Source: Pseudevernia furfuracea (taxonomy: Eukaryota > Ascomycota > Lecanoromycetes > Lecanorales > Parmeliaceae). From it: a stretch of 64,000 nucleotides of DNA. The stretch covers positions 496,001 to 560,000 of the forward strand of contig JAIUPT010000020.1 in the NCBI GenBank assembly GCA_022315425.1, read 5' to 3'. The translations under genes were made by a program, and so were the position numbers. Of this stretch, positions 21,489 to 33,979 are shown one piece after another (the stretch's first letter is position 1; the number at the start of each line of letters is the position of its first letter). The notes beneath the pieces were generated by a model. It saw only the letters and a list, made by a program, of their open reading frames with translations, was not told the origin of the DNA and did not search any database.

Positions 21489-23218
21489 CTAGCATGTCCC
21501 ATTCTCACACAAAGTGGTATAATTGGTAGTCCCATCCCCATCAGTACACGCCGTGTCAGTCGTGAAGCATCCCTGTTCCGTGATACTATCGATCCTCCCC
21601 AGCATGAACTCTACCAAACGGTAAGAGGCACTAGGCGCATATTGAGGAATCATATGCCCGCTGAGACTGACTTCTACGAAAGTCAAGCTTCGCTCAGTAT
21701 GCGTTGTTCCAAATACACCAGCACCTGCTAAAGTGCTTGGATTGTCCTGCGTGTGGTAAGGCACGAAGAACTCATCTGACGGCTTGCTTGTGAAGCCCTG
21801 GGCGCCATTCCAGGTCATATTCTGAATCATGAGCAATGTACCGTTGGCAATGAGGATATAATCAAGAGCACCGTGGGCGATAATGGTTTTATTCAGCTTC
21901 TCGATGACACCGGGTAAGATGGAGAGCCCGCTTGGTGGAGAGGAATCCGACCCATCCCCAGCAAAGACGTTATTGTTGGTGCATTCCATCCATTGCTCTA
22001 CCGGCGCATTGATTGCCTTCTGCACATCCGTGCGATTGAAGTAGACGGTCGCTCCTGCGGGGGTGTAATCGAACGAACCGGGAAACCCGAGGACGTCCCA
22101 TAGAAGCGGGCAAGTGGTGGCGATTTGGTAGATGTCGAAGCAAGGATTGATGAGCAGTTCGGCATAGAAAATAGCATCCCACAGGTCGCATTGGCCCGAG
22201 GTATCATTGGACATTGGAGGATTTGGGAGGAGCCCAGCAGGAGGGTATACTAGGTATTCGTTAAGGAAAGAAGTGTATCCGCAGGAGTCGGCTTGGTCGT
22301 AGAGAAAGCTCATGAAGGATGCATTGAGAGAGAAGAGTGGGGCCCAGTAGTCGACGTAGGCAACAGCGGGGACTAGAGTCGTGTGAGTTCATTGTGCCTT
22401 TGGGAAATAGTGCTGCACGCTTACTCTGCTGCTGCACAGCTTCTGTGCTGGTGCTCGGATCATGGATCAATATCGATTCAACATTGTAGTATGTCGTGTC
22501 ATTGCTATTCAGCATCGCATCCGCAATATATGGGACATAGTATCCTGCGTAACTTTCCCCAGAGATATAGACTTTGCGATTCTGCAGTCCAAAAGCGTCC
22601 ATGAAGTTCTTCCAGAAGCCCAAGAATTCCGAAGCAACACCAGTCTCATCCGTAACATCTGGAGTTCCTTGCGAGAAGCCAGTCCCAACAGGCTGCTCCA
22701 CCCAAACCATGTTGGTGAGATTCACCCATGTCCATGGGTTCGGGACTGGAGCGAAAGTACCATATTGCCAAAGAAAGGGTCCATTTTCTTGCAAAAGACC
22801 TTCAAGAGAGCTGCATCCCGGTCCGCCATTAAGCCAAATAGTGATTTCATCTGCGGCAAGTGGATTCGTGGATGGGAAGTACCAGAAGTAGAGTTCTCGG
22901 GTCTCATTGGCTTTGGAGGATATGGGCAATAGACCTGCGTATGACTCGCCAATGTCAAAACCGACGTCTGGGATAGCAGAGCCATTGACGGCAAATTCTA
23001 CCCCAAGTCAGTGCCAGCCCAAATGACGTGTGCATTAGAGACTCACTGCTCGTGGTATTCACATATTGTCGCTTATTGTACTGAGGATAATGAACCTCCT
23101 CCATTAATCTGGGCGACCGAGGTGCGCGCTCTGGCAATGTCTTCCCAACATGCTGCGGGCTTCTAGCTGCAACGACGCAGGCAGTTGCCAGAAGGCTGAT
23201 GCAAGTCAAAATACGCAT
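21489..23218 (-). CDS. Secreted serine carboxypeptidase (S10)
   Basis: Three exons, 23218-23047, 22997-22425 and 22372-21489, give 542 aa. The ATG at 23218 gives a clean signal peptide (MRILTCISLLATACVVAA); an upstream in-frame start would spoil it. WLNGGPGCSS forms the oxyanion region. The nucleophile is Ser206 in ISGESYAGYYVPY, with Asp419 in HGALDYILIANG and His488 in SLSGHMIPQYAP. Several NxT/S sites suggest glycosylation. A second GESYAG occurs near residue 74 in DIGESYAGLLPIS, where the family usually has a similar non-catalytic GxSYAG; it is not the active site. The enzyme removes C-terminal residues from peptides in the acidic exterior or vacuole. Introns are 49 and 52 nt. Confidence 0.93.
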
Positions 23219-24624
23219 TTTGCAACGAGGGTCGTACAAGCTACGATGTGCAACAATGCGAAAATTTGAAGCAAGATCGACTTGTTGGCTCTTGCTTGGG
23301 AAGACGAGCTTTATTTATTATAATTTTCATGACGGACAGCTATCGATGACGAAGTAAAACAGGGCTAGTGCAATGCACAGCGATCATGTACCTTAGCCAG
23401 GAAGCTCCATTGCTCCCTGGGTCGATTCTACTGGATCCACAGCAGATTTGGGGCAAATCCGGAGCTCGGAGACATGTGGTCCCCCAGAAGACCCTGTCGG
23501 GACTTCTCCGTGCGCAATTCACTGTACCTGCCATTTCTGTAACATCCTCGCTTCTGCTCACCCGTAGCGCAGACAACGGCCTAATGTGGAAGGTGAGGAA
23601 GTGTCGTTGACGCTTCCTTGCATTGAAGCTTGGCACTACTACGAGTATTGGGATAAATCGTGAAAGTGACGGCCTCCAACACAGCTTGACAACAAGAACT
23701 CAACCGAAGTGGAACTTGATGACAAGATTTGAACTCTTGATGTTCTCTATAATTCTGCCATAGGTAACTTCTTCTCAAAAGCTCTAGTCATTTGAATACC
23801 ACGTGATCAAGTGGTTGTTTCAAGCGTCAAGATTTGCAGGCGTGATAACGGTTATTTCAAAACTGCCCGCCTGCCCGGCTTTGATTGCTTATTGGAACTA
23901 GCAAGGGGCCAGCCCGATGTGAAAAGAATGTACCTTACTCTAGTATGTCCGGTCCGGTATTGTCCAACCCATGTTTTATTTTGAAGCCTTGTCCATCGTC
24001 TCGGTTGCAAGTACTCTACCTTGGCTTAGAGAGTATAGCGAGGTTGCTGTGCTCGAATGCCCCCCCGAAATAATTTAATATGAGGTATCATTCTGATGGC
24101 TATCGTTAGAAAGCAAAGTCTCATATTCCAATACGAGTCTTGGAAAGAGCTCTAGATTATCTCCGTCGGTAGCGTCAGATCGTCCACGGAGATAACCCTG
24201 CAGAATTACTGTACAGTAAAGTAGGCACCGGCTTTCCTTGCTCCATTAAAAGTACGTATAAGGGTCGCCAAGTTTTCGATCTACCGCGTAAATGCGTCCG
24301 CCTGCCAGTTGTTTTGCGGAGGTATTTAGTTCGTATTCGGTTCGATTCCTAATGGCGCTGGTACAATGGTGTTGCGGTGCTTTTTATTTTTCTCCAGTGA
24401 CGCTAGCCCGGGAGCCTGAGCCAACGCATGTCTGTTCTTGAAGCGTCAGGGGAAATTCGGGAACAATCATTGATATTGATGCTATCGACATTATTACTCC
24501 AACCCGAACTATTTCATCTTTTCATAACAGAGGACGAGTTCGAAACGCTAGCCATCACAACGCATCAGCAGACATGGTATCTAAAAGACCGCCAAATACA
24601 ACCCCCCCAAGCGCTTTCCTGCAC
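23219..24624. other. Intergenic with SINE-like repeat copy 2
   Basis: No supported gene. The region holds the carboxypeptidase promoter, the methyltransferase 3' flank and the repeat at 24319-24395. Confidence 0.55.
24319..24395 (+). repeat. SINE-like repeat copy 2 with tRNA B box
   Basis: Nearly identical to the reverse complement of 12509-12584, with about three substitutions and a one-base indel, and with the same perfect B box GGTTCGATTCC. Similarity stops on the 5' side near gaggtatttag, so only the 3' part of a unit is shared. Confidence 0.55.
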
Positions 24625-25976
24625 CTAGGCACTAGGTTTGCGACCCCAGACGACATTCCTTAGAGCGACACTGTCAGTCAGACATTCTGGGCTCTGCTGA
24701 CCGGTGTAGGGGGATCTTACATGTCATTCTGCGGATGCATGTTTCTGTTCTCCAGATCCTTCCTGACTTTACTCAGTAGGACCTGTACCTCCTCTGCGGA
24801 CCAGCCCAGGACGCGAGTGTACAATGCAAGTGAGAAGCCTTCGAGTCCCTCTTTGAGTTGCACTATGTTGAAAGCCCCAATTTCTTTCTATACACATGAG
24901 TAGATCATCAGCTGCGGCCCCTCTGACAATTTCGGATCGAGTTGGGAAGTGTTGCTTGCCAATGTCATGTCCTTCGGCCATAAGCCCAGAGGTACCCTGA
25001 TCTTCTCGTTATGGACATCTTCAAAGCCCGCGGCACGAACCCAGCCCTCTAGCTGATGTCCAGGATTGAGCATACGTCCAGCCATCCTTGCTGCTGCTTG
25101 AATTTCTGTGTTCCACTTCTCCAACCAGGAATCTTTCATCGATCCATCTTCGGAGTAGAAGACGAAGTCTCCATCCTGAAACTCAACGATGCCACCAGGG
25201 TTCAGGTTATCGTAGCAGGTACGGACCAGCTTTGGCCAATCTGCTATTGAGGCGGCCATGAAACGGGAGTGGATGTAGTCGAATTTTGTTGGATGCGTCC
25301 ACGGTGCCTCAACATCGTCCACTTCAAATTTGACGTTCCGAGGTACCATGTTAGGTTGGACGGGACTGAAGTCATTCCCAATCACCTCCGCGTCAGGGTA
25401 AAGATCGCCCATCTCGATGCACCAGAGACCTGTCCCTGTTCCAATATCCAAGATACGTCCTGGATTAGTAAGAGGTGCCAGATGGAATTTACCACCGCAT
25501 GCTCTCGTCATCATCTCGTGGTGGAGGTCCATACGATCTTGCTCGGATTCATCGTTTGGAAAGACATAAGTGCCTTCCCTGAAGGCAGAATAACGGCGGC
25601 CGTTCTCCGTGGGAAAGTTTAGCACACTTGAAGTGAGAGATGCGGTGAAGGTAGAACTGGATGAGCTTGAGCAGCCGAAAAACGATGTCTATGGGTTTTG
25701 AGGGGTGCCTTACAGTTCATCACTGTAGGCAGAATTGCTGTCATCGATGGCGATGTCACCTTCCGCTTGTATTGGCGCTTGTGCTTGTGCTTGTGCTTGT
25801 ATTGGTGCTTGTGCTGGTGCTGGTGCTGGTGCTGGTGCTGGTGCTGGTGCTGATGCTGATGCTGGTGCTGCTGGTGCTGGATTTTCCGGCTGAGGTTCTT
25901 CTTGAGCAGGCTGGATTGGCGCATGGGCTGCAGATGAATGTGGGAGTTCGCTTGCCAGATCCTGTTGTGCAGACAT
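24625..25976 (-). CDS. LaeA-like SAM-dependent methyltransferase
   Basis: Four exons are inferred: 25976-25714, 25665-24960, 24887-24721 and 24658-24625, giving 389 aa. The core has ENGRRYSAFREG, PNDESEQDRMDL and SAM motif I, ILDIGTGTGLWCIEMGD (near residue 160). It then has FDYIHSRF, GGIVEFQD, WPKDMTLKEIGAFNIVQL, GLYTRVLGW-like ALYTRVLGWSAEEV and a VVWGRKP end, all as in LaeA/UMTA-like fungal methyltransferases. Joining exons 2 and 3 requires a GC-AG intron of 72 nt (GCAAGC...TATAG). Reading through it instead stops after MIYSCV and loses the conserved C-terminus. The N-terminal 80 residues are an Ala/Pro/Gln repeat. LaeA-like proteins often affect secondary metabolism, but the substrate here is unknown and no cluster is adjacent. 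Confidence 0.87.
25771..25880 (-). repeat. Coding minisatellite (Ala-Pro / Ala-Gln)
   Basis: Six-base units, ggtgct and tgtgct on the plus strand, encode AP and AQ dipeptides in the N-terminal tail of the methyltransferase. The array is long enough to vary in length between strains. Confidence 0.85.
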
Positions 25977-26833
25977 GGTTACGAGCCTTGCGAAAAAGTG
26001 ATGTCTAATAATATCTCAATGGCAACTCAACTGATGGAAAGCCAGACACTTTTGGATTTCGGCGGGGTTTGACTTTTGAGCTTTTCGGCTGGAAGCTTTC
26101 CCGAGCATGCGCGCCGTGCCCGGGAAAGTTGGAGTGGGGCAGACTAAGGTACTGCAGAGCACTGTGGGAACGGGAGACACTACTACTGTTAGCTCTGCGG
26201 ATCATTGGACGAATGGAAGTCCAGTAACTCAGTCGGGTAAAGGCGATTCTGTGATTATGTACCTTGAGTTGTTACCTTATCATATTGGTGCCGCCTATTA
26301 TTGTTGTAAAAGTTGGAGAGGCTCGAAGAAGCCTTGGACATTGGGGGAAGGCGAGCCGAGAGAACTACTGTAGTCTGTATTTACGTACTACCTTACATTG
26401 TACGGACATATATCAGATACTTGCAGAAACCCCTCGTAAAGTAAGGCAGCGATGGCCCATCCGATCCTTGGTGGCATTCGATCTTGAAATATCAGTCGAA
26501 GCAGATGCAGTGTAGTATACCATACGAGTAGGTCTAATAAACGTGGTCTACAACAGTAGTATGACATACTACCACAAATTTCCACATGGAATGATTCTCT
26601 GCAACGGACTTCTTATCATAGCATTCTATCTTTTCAAATGGACTGAGCGGCGTATCAACTAAGGTATCTTGTTGTCTAGAACTCGGCTGCTAGATGCAAA
26701 TGGCCAATTTCAGCCTTATCAACTTTTCGACGGGTGACATCATCAGCGTCTTAATTCCACCGCTTCTTGTTATGTACAACCCTTTAAGAAACGCTTGACC
26801 ACTACCAAAGTCCGTCAGGAAATATCTCTCACC
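25977..26833. other. Divergent intergenic region
   Basis: This separates the methyltransferase start from the small gene at 26834 and presumably holds both promoters. No exon is supported. Confidence 0.6.
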
Positions 26834-27346
26834 ATGTCCAAGGAATACGAAGGGCAAGACCCAATGGCTATTGCCCGCCAGGCAGAGCGTGACCTCAATT
26901 CTCACCAAGCGAAACATGGTGTGAGCACCACTGACTCAAGTAGACACCTCTGTCCCCTACCTCATCACTGAACTAAATCTTCTCAGCCACCGAATCTGGC
27001 GTCGATACTAGCGTCACTGACAAGTTCCCCGGGAGCACGATCAAAGTCGGCTCCGCCGCCTCAGGCGCTGGCGACAACCGAGAAATCCCCGTCGATGAGG
27101 GAGGAGATCTGATCTCCAAGCCTGGCGAGAAGGGCGCATCGGGCCAGTAAGTCAAGCCTCCCAGCTCGTGGATGGATTTGGACAGGATCTGACCCTTTTT
27201 CTCCCAGCCCAACCAAAGCACGAGACTTCGAGGGACCAGGGGGGCCGGAGACCAAGCAAGCGATTTACGAGGAGGCGAACCCAGGCAATGATGATGTGAG
27301 GAACAATGTCCGGCAGGGGACCGACACCATCAGGCCCTCAGGGTAG
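26834..27346 (+). CDS. Small hydrophilic conserved fungal protein
   Basis: Three exons, 26834-26918, 26987-27146 and 27208-27346, give 127 aa. It starts MSKEYEGQDPMAIARQAERD and has internal FPGSTIKVGSAASGAGDNR, PTKARDFEGPGGPE and DDVRNNVRQG. It is rich in Gly, Asp, Glu and Lys, has no hydrophobic core or signal peptide, and resembles hydrophilin or stress-type proteins found in many Pezizomycotina. I recall similar uncharacterised proteins but no function. The first donor (GTGTGA) was chosen because the alternative GTGAGC two bases later breaks the frame. Confidence 0.75.
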
Positions 27347-28640
27347 AACGCAGTGGCAGGCAGGGCATGCGCAGGGGGATGGAAATATTCGAAGCCGGGC
27401 AAAAATGAGGGACGTTGGGCAAATTACCATTAACATTGCTTTGTCTCCACAATTGATGATTGACGTAGCAATTCAAAGGACTGCCCTCTGCCCTTGCAAC
27501 GCTGAGTGCAGGTCTTTTGATTGTGAATCTCCACGATTGGCTGCTGACATACCACGCCGTTACCGTTATTGCAAGATCTAAATCTTCTAGTACCCACCCC
27601 AAACGATCCCTCACTCTACACTTTCTCATTCAACCATCAGCCTTTTTCTCTCTCAACTCAAAACCAGGACCCCCCCCCCTCCCCCCCTTCACCCTCCCTC
27701 TTTCCTTTATCGATGATGCCGGCACTGCGCACAATGTCACCAACAAGAAACCACTAATTAACAAGGCCGCCCTTCGCTTCTCAGTCAAAATCTCCGAAAG
27801 CGTATACGCACCGGCAAAAAAGTCCCCAGCGCCAGGACCTCCCTCACCCCACCCCACACTCGACCAATGTCCAAGCCCAGCAATGAAACCTCGGGTCCAA
27901 TCTCCAAAAGTCTCCATCCGTTCAATTCAATTCGCCTGCAAGCACGGACGTCGCAAAAACAACAGGCTCGATCCGAAAAAAGAAAAAAAAAAACGTTGAA
28001 ACCCTACCAATACGGACCGCCCTCTGAGCCCGAGAGGCCACACAACACACAACACAACACACGGGCCTCGGCGTGGCACATCTGGTATACATGATTAGGG
28101 GAAATCGAGTCTACACCAACAGACGTGGCATAAAGGCCGCTGCTCACGTACAACGCAGAAAGGAGAAGAAGAATCCCTGTGCAACAACAAACAGGTGTCA
28201 GGGGGCCAGGGGCAGGGTGAAACCGAAGCTTGGGTATCATTGCTTGATCTATCTGCGAAGTGTTTCCGCACGCTATGGACTATCTGAAGGCTCTTACCGA
28301 CCCCCATCGCCAATCTTGCTAAAACGTAGAGAGATCTGATCAACTCTATGGTGCGATAAACGTTGCGAGCACGGGCAATGAACGGGGGATATGTCGATAG
28401 GAGGCAATGAAATACATGCGTGCTGAATGTCTCGGGCTCCTGAAGCCGCTCAGAGCGCCTGTGTGAAATGGTGCGGCGGAGCTAACCACCGCTGGTGACC
28501 GTGAAAGTAGCCCTCTGCGTAAAGCTACTAACGTCTACCCCCGAATTCTCTTATGATGTGAATCTTTTGCTCGCATACAACGGTACCAATGCTGTCGAAA
28601 AAATTCATCCCTCAACGGCTCCAGAAGCACCATCCCTCGA
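27347..28640. other. Intergenic, low-complexity, no gene recognised
   Basis: A C-rich run lies near 27670 and an A-rich run near 27980. Open frames here show no conserved motif. The remodeller's 3' flank lies at the right end. Confidence 0.55.
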
Positions 28641-31600
28641 TCACTGTCTGTAGGGAGGCGGAGGCGCATGAAGTCCAGCCATCCGATTCTCCTTTCCAAC
28701 TCTTCCGCCATTCGTCTGCCTCGATAGTACTTGGCGATTCATGGTAGCGTGATGACTAGGAGTACCATTCGAACCAGGTTGGCCTGACGGCCGTAAGGCC
28801 AGACTCTCCTTCGCTTCTTCCTCCAATTTTCTCTTGTGTCTGATAGATCCAATGAGACCCGTGAGTTTCTTTTTGGCCAATTCTTTGAGCTCCGGAGTCT
28901 CGGGACTAAGCTTAATCGCTTCTTGCATCGCCTGAATTTGAGTTACTGAATTGAGGTGAGGGCATGTCCTTCCTCGACCGAAATGAGCAATACCACAAAG
29001 TGGGCAACATTCGACTCCGGCGAGTCTGAGAGGACAGCGTCCCGCCAGATGGCGGTTCTCACATGCAGCACACTTAGCCGGAGGACTGTTCGCCCCATCC
29101 ATTCCTAAGATTTGGGGTGGCAAGTGAGACCCAAGAGACATGAATGGCACCTGGGCGCGTTTGAAAACGGGAACTATGAAAAGGGTAGTTAGCTTGAATT
29201 GGGGATCACGTCAAATCAGAATGAGCTTACCCATGTCCTTGGGTGAAGATGCCAGTAAGCCGCGTACATTGCGAGAGCGACGAGCGTCAGATTCCAATTC
29301 GTGAGAATCGACAACCTCGACGCCTTCTTCTTCATTTTCTGGTTCCTCCTCGCTTTCATCTCGCTCTTGGAAGTCGGTATCACTATCTGAGTCTTGAGCC
29401 TTCCGCCCATTCTTGGTGTCAAAATCTCGCATGGTCTGCGTGGAGTAGTCAACAGCCTATAGAATGTTAGTAACAGCCATCTAGGAAAACTCCATCATTA
29501 CCCAGTGATGTAGAGCTTTCCCAGATTCCAGGTTGTGGACTCACTTGACGTTTGCGTCTTCCCCGTCCAAAATCCTCAGCACGTGCAGCAGCCTCGGCAG
29601 CTGCTTCACGCTCACGTTCCTTGAGAATCTTCTCCCATATAGAAGGATCTACTTCCGTCTCAGTGGCATCCGCATTACCTAGATTCTCTTCCAAAACACC
29701 TTTCTCATTGGCCCAGACTCGAGCAAAGCTGAATTGCGACTCTGCCGAGTCGTCATTGTCGGCTTTGGTGTCCTCAACCTGGCTACGATCCAAAAGTCTG
29801 TCAACAGAGGAAGAATCGTAATGTATATCTTGTGTATCATCGTCTTTGAACAGAGCCTCGGCGCCATATTTCAGTATCGATTCGAGATCCAAACCTGCAT
29901 CGTCTTCCGCGTCCATTTGTTCGATTAGCACATGGTCCAGGGCCATCTTCTTCTTTCCGATTTGCATTATCTTCTCCTCAGCGGTGTTGCGAGTAGTAAG
30001 CTGGAATACCAAGACCTTCTTCTTTTGTCCTATCCTATGGGCACGGGAGAGCGCTTGGATATCCTGATGTGGGTTAAAGTCAGGGTCGAGGATGATGACG
30101 GTGTCAGCGGTGGCAAGGTTTATCCCCACGCCTCCAGCACGAGTAGAAAGTAAGAAAGCAAATAAGGGCGAATCCGGAGCATTGAATTCGTCGATCCGCT
30201 TCTGTTTTTGTAGAGAGCCTATACTGCCGTCGAGACGCTGATAGAACAGACCGAGGCCCGCGAGGAAATCTTCAACCATGTCGAGCATATCCAGGAATTG
30301 GCTGAAGATCAAGACTCGATGACCTCGCTCTTGCAATTTCGGCAGCATGATCTCTAATAACTGTAATTTCGATGATGCTTCGACCAGGTTCCGATGTGAA
30401 ACGACGTGGTTACTGCTTCTTTCCTCGATGTTCTTGCTGTAAACGAATGGATGAGCCAAACATTTGCGTAGTTGCATCAGGATGTTGTTCAAATTGGCGC
30501 GTTCGGTTTTTCCAAGAGCTCGCTTGCTTGGTCCGATGATAGATTTGATCAATTCCGGGTTCTTGGCTAAAATCGACTTGTATAGCTTTTTCTGCACTAT
30601 AGACATAGTGACTGGAAGAATGATTTGCGCCATGGATGGGAGGAACTTCAGGACACCGGCCTTCGTCCGTCTGAGGAAGTATTGGCGCAGTTGCTCGTGC
30701 AGTCGAGCTACATTTTCTTTGGTCAAAGTAGTGTATTCTTCTTCCAAGGCCTCGGCATCGATTGAAGGGTCTAGAAATTGTAGGAGATTGAACAACTCCC
30801 GAGCATTATTTTGTAACGGCGTACCTGCATTTCTGTCAGCATGAAAGAATGGTGATTGTTGAGGGCTGCTTACCAGTCAAAAGCAGTTTAAAGGGAGGCT
30901 TCAGAGCGTTCATTGCACCATAAAGAAGATTCTTGTCATTCTTCAGCCGTTGGCCTTCATCCACAATCAACCCTTGCCAAGAGATCCCTTTGAACTTTGA
31001 ACGAAACTCGGTATCCTGTGCGGCCTCATAAGAAGTCACCACAATGTGACATCTTAGATCCTTTCCACCGTCTCGAAAGAGTTCATTATCTAGCGCTAGT
31101 TTCTTTGCTCTAGCCGAACCATAGTACGTCACCACTCTCAATGACGGGGCCCATTGCTTGATCTCGCGTCTCCAATTTGGACAGGTCGAATTCGGGACGA
31201 CAACAAGGAAGGGCCAACAACCGTGGACCTGCTTGAGGGCAGCTAAGAAACCGATCACTTGGATCGTTTTCCCCAGACCCATCTCATCAGCGAGTATAGC
31301 ATTCTTCTTTTTGAACCACTGATAGTAAAGCCAGTTCAGGCCCTCCACCTGGTATGCCATGAGTTCGCCTCCGGTCAAGCTTGCTGGTTGGCTTTTCATC
31401 GCTAGCTCACTACCAAAGTCTTGAGTTCGGATCTTGTTGAGATGCGTATTGAGGGTATTTCTTGACGGAGGTCGAATGTATGACCCCATAACCCAATCCT
31501 CGTAAGCGGCTTTAAAGTCGATCCACCGCTCAGCATCTTCAAGTGAAGGAGGTTCTGTCCAGACCGCGTCCTCATACCCTAGGCCCTTGAACTTGACATA

Positions 31601-33979
31601 CACTCTTTGGATCTCTTTGATGCGGGCTTTAGCAATCTTCTCCGAGGGAGCATTCACAATGTTGGTGTAATCCACGTCAAACACGATGTCTACGCGAAGA
31701 TAGTCTTCGGGGACGGCTTCTTCGGTGCTCATCTTCGGTAGATTAGTCATGTTGTCTTTCTTCGCGAAGGCTTTGAGGGTCCCGGGGGCTGCAACACCCC
31801 AGACCCAAGCACCGGGCATCCACTGAACTTTGAAGTAGGACATCTTCTTCCATTTCACAAGATACTCTTTGGCGTCTTCTTCCATGACGTCCATGGTTTG
31901 TCCAGGCTCATAACGGTCTATGTTGGTAGGGCGCCAAGCTACGAGAGTTTCGATTTCTCCGGGAGCATCAACACAATCCTTACACTGCCAATCTTGAATG
32001 TATTCGTTGAAGCGAGCCTCGGCTATTTCCTCCTCTTCTAAGTCTGTCAATTCCCGGGCTCTTGGCGGTAAATGATGCATGTGACATGCTCGATAGCATT
32101 TCGTGCAACGAAAGAGAACATGATTCGAATTGTTGATCAGACCTGTGAGCACATCGGTAGTTGGGTCTTCCCCACCGTTGTCTTCGCGATCTTTCTGTTC
32201 GTCTTTGGCTGTTTTGCGCTCCCGAAAGGCTGTGGTTGACGAACCCGGCTCGTGACAAGAGGAACATAGTCCTTGGTCTGGAGCGAGAGGGTCTTTGTGT
32301 CTAGCAATACCGACACATCGTCGACACTGAAGAACAAAGTCTTTCGGTCCAATCTTGGTGACAAGATGCTCACGACCGGTTCGTGGACCAAGACATTTTT
32401 GGTGGAAGGCCGATGTACATCCTTGACAAAAAACGAGCATGCCTTTCACCTCGTCATCGTCTTCTTCTCTGCATGTATCACAAATCTGCAAGTGGCGAAG
32501 CCGAAATTCATCATTGGACGAAAGCTCCTTGAAGGCCTCTTTTGCAGCAGTGTATCTGACAACATTATTGGCCGTGACTGTCTCAGGAATATCTTCTTCT
32601 CCAACCTCACGCATGTCTCGACTTCTTCCTGTGTTCCGAGCTGATCTCCGAGAAGCTTTCACCAAGTCTGGGTCAGGTCTTCTGGGTCCGCGAAGCAATT
32701 TCTTAGTCTTACTTGGACCCAATCGACTGGACGATGATCGCTTGCGTTTCCCAAGCTGAATGAGGTCGTCATCACTCTCGTCCTCAAACACATCTTCGGG
32801 AGCAGGGAAATCAGAGTAATTTACCCTCTTCTGGGCGGCAACTCGCGTAGCTCTCTCGCCACGGGCTCGTGTAACAGGACGCCGCTTCTCCTTACCGACA
32901 TATTCGTCAACATCGGATTGCGAGGACAACGACATTAAGCTCAGCTGTGACTGCGACTTGCGTTGCCGCAGTGTTCTGCCTGACATAGTGTTCTTGGAGC
33001 TTCTAGTTTGACGACGGCCTCTTGTCTTTGGTTTTGAGGGTGGCGCCATGGACAGCTCGTCGTCTGAAGATAAAGCTGATTCAGCTGAGTCGGAATCGCG
33101 AGTCTGCTGATACTTGAAGTCGGCTATGAGAGTAGGTCCGTTTGGGAGCTTCCTGAGATCATCAAATGAGATCTGTAGATGCGAAACCGTGAATCAGCAA
33201 TTCTACTCTATTGCCACGCTTCTGATGAAGAGGGGTTGGTGCCCTGCCTGTGAAGAGGTGCGGTGACAACATGCGCTGTAGAGTATGATACAGAAAGTGC
33301 GGTGAGGGTGCACCGAATGGTATGTAGATGCTTCCGTCGAAGAAGCGTGCGTTGGATAGTATGTAGATGATTGCGTCAAGGGACAGAGGTTAAGAAGTGA
33401 GAAAGGATGTATGTAACGATGTGGAAGAAATCAAGCATGAATTAAGGTGAACGTTGAGATCGAGGTTGCATGTGTTGAAGAATAGGTGGGCCGAAAAGTA
33501 AACTCACTACGTCCTCACTGCCGTCCGAAAACAACACCAAATACTCGATGAAACCAGCGTCGTCGTATTCCTCCAAGATTTCATCTACTTCATCATCTTC
33601 TTTGAAGATCTTATATTCCCAACGATCTTGCGCCGGAGGAACAATGATTGCAAGGCCATTTCTCTTCACAGCCTTTTCGTATAATACTTCACCAAGAGCT
33701 GAGAAAGGAACTGAGGAATTGTCCAATCGTATAGTCGTTGACTCAGGTTCAAGATCGCGTTTGGCTCCATTTGCAGAGGCTGCGATAAGGTCTACGTCTG
33801 ATATAGTTCCACTTTGGGCATCATCCGCATTCTCGAAGTGCTCATGTGCGAGCATGTCGGCATCTATCAACGCGTCCGCGTCCGCCATATTGAATCCAAG
33901 CTCTTCCTGCGTGAATTTCGCGTCAAGAGCGGACCAGGTCTTGGTAGTCTTTATGGGCGCAATGGTAGGCGTGTCGTCC
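28641..33979 (-). CDS. Mit1-like CHD/Mi-2 chromatin remodelling ATPase
   Basis: Five exons are visible: about 33979-33508, 33172-30874, 30824-29545, 29456-29231 and 29173-28641. From the internal ATG at 33888 this gives 1572 aa. The reading frame continues upstream to a likely acceptor (ttttcag) at about 33980, so a short first exon with the true start is missing. Domains in order: acidic N-terminus, PHD-like zinc cluster (CDTCREEDDD...CQGCTSAFHQKCLG), a second Cys-rich module (CSSCHEPG...CTKCYRACHMHHLPPRA), chromo-like segments, and SNF2 ATPase with ADEMGLGKT. The DEAH position reads VDEGQRLKN. Helicase C has STRAGGVGINLATAD and RAHRIGQ. A C-terminal zinc knuckle follows (CAACENRHLAGRCPLR...CCPLCGIAHFG). 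S. pombe Mit1 is the SHREC ATPase of heterochromatin; assignment to it over other CHDs is by architecture. Confidence 0.9.

Noticed and set aside
22950..22980. First GESYAG of the carboxypeptidase as the active site
   Set aside because: It lies before the oxyanion block, at a position where the family has a non-catalytic SYAG; the second copy in ISGESYAGYY is the true nucleophile site.
24428..24628. Plus-strand open frame at the methyltransferase 3' side
   Set aside because: It is short, has no conserved block and runs antisense into the methyltransferase's last exon.
25661..26008. Leu/Val-repeat frame on the plus strand
   Set aside because: It is the antisense reading of the Ala/Pro/Gln minisatellite in the methyltransferase.
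27517..27999. 160-codon plus-strand frame and its antisense partner
   Set aside because: Both cross poly-C and poly-A tracts and show no coding character or splice partners.
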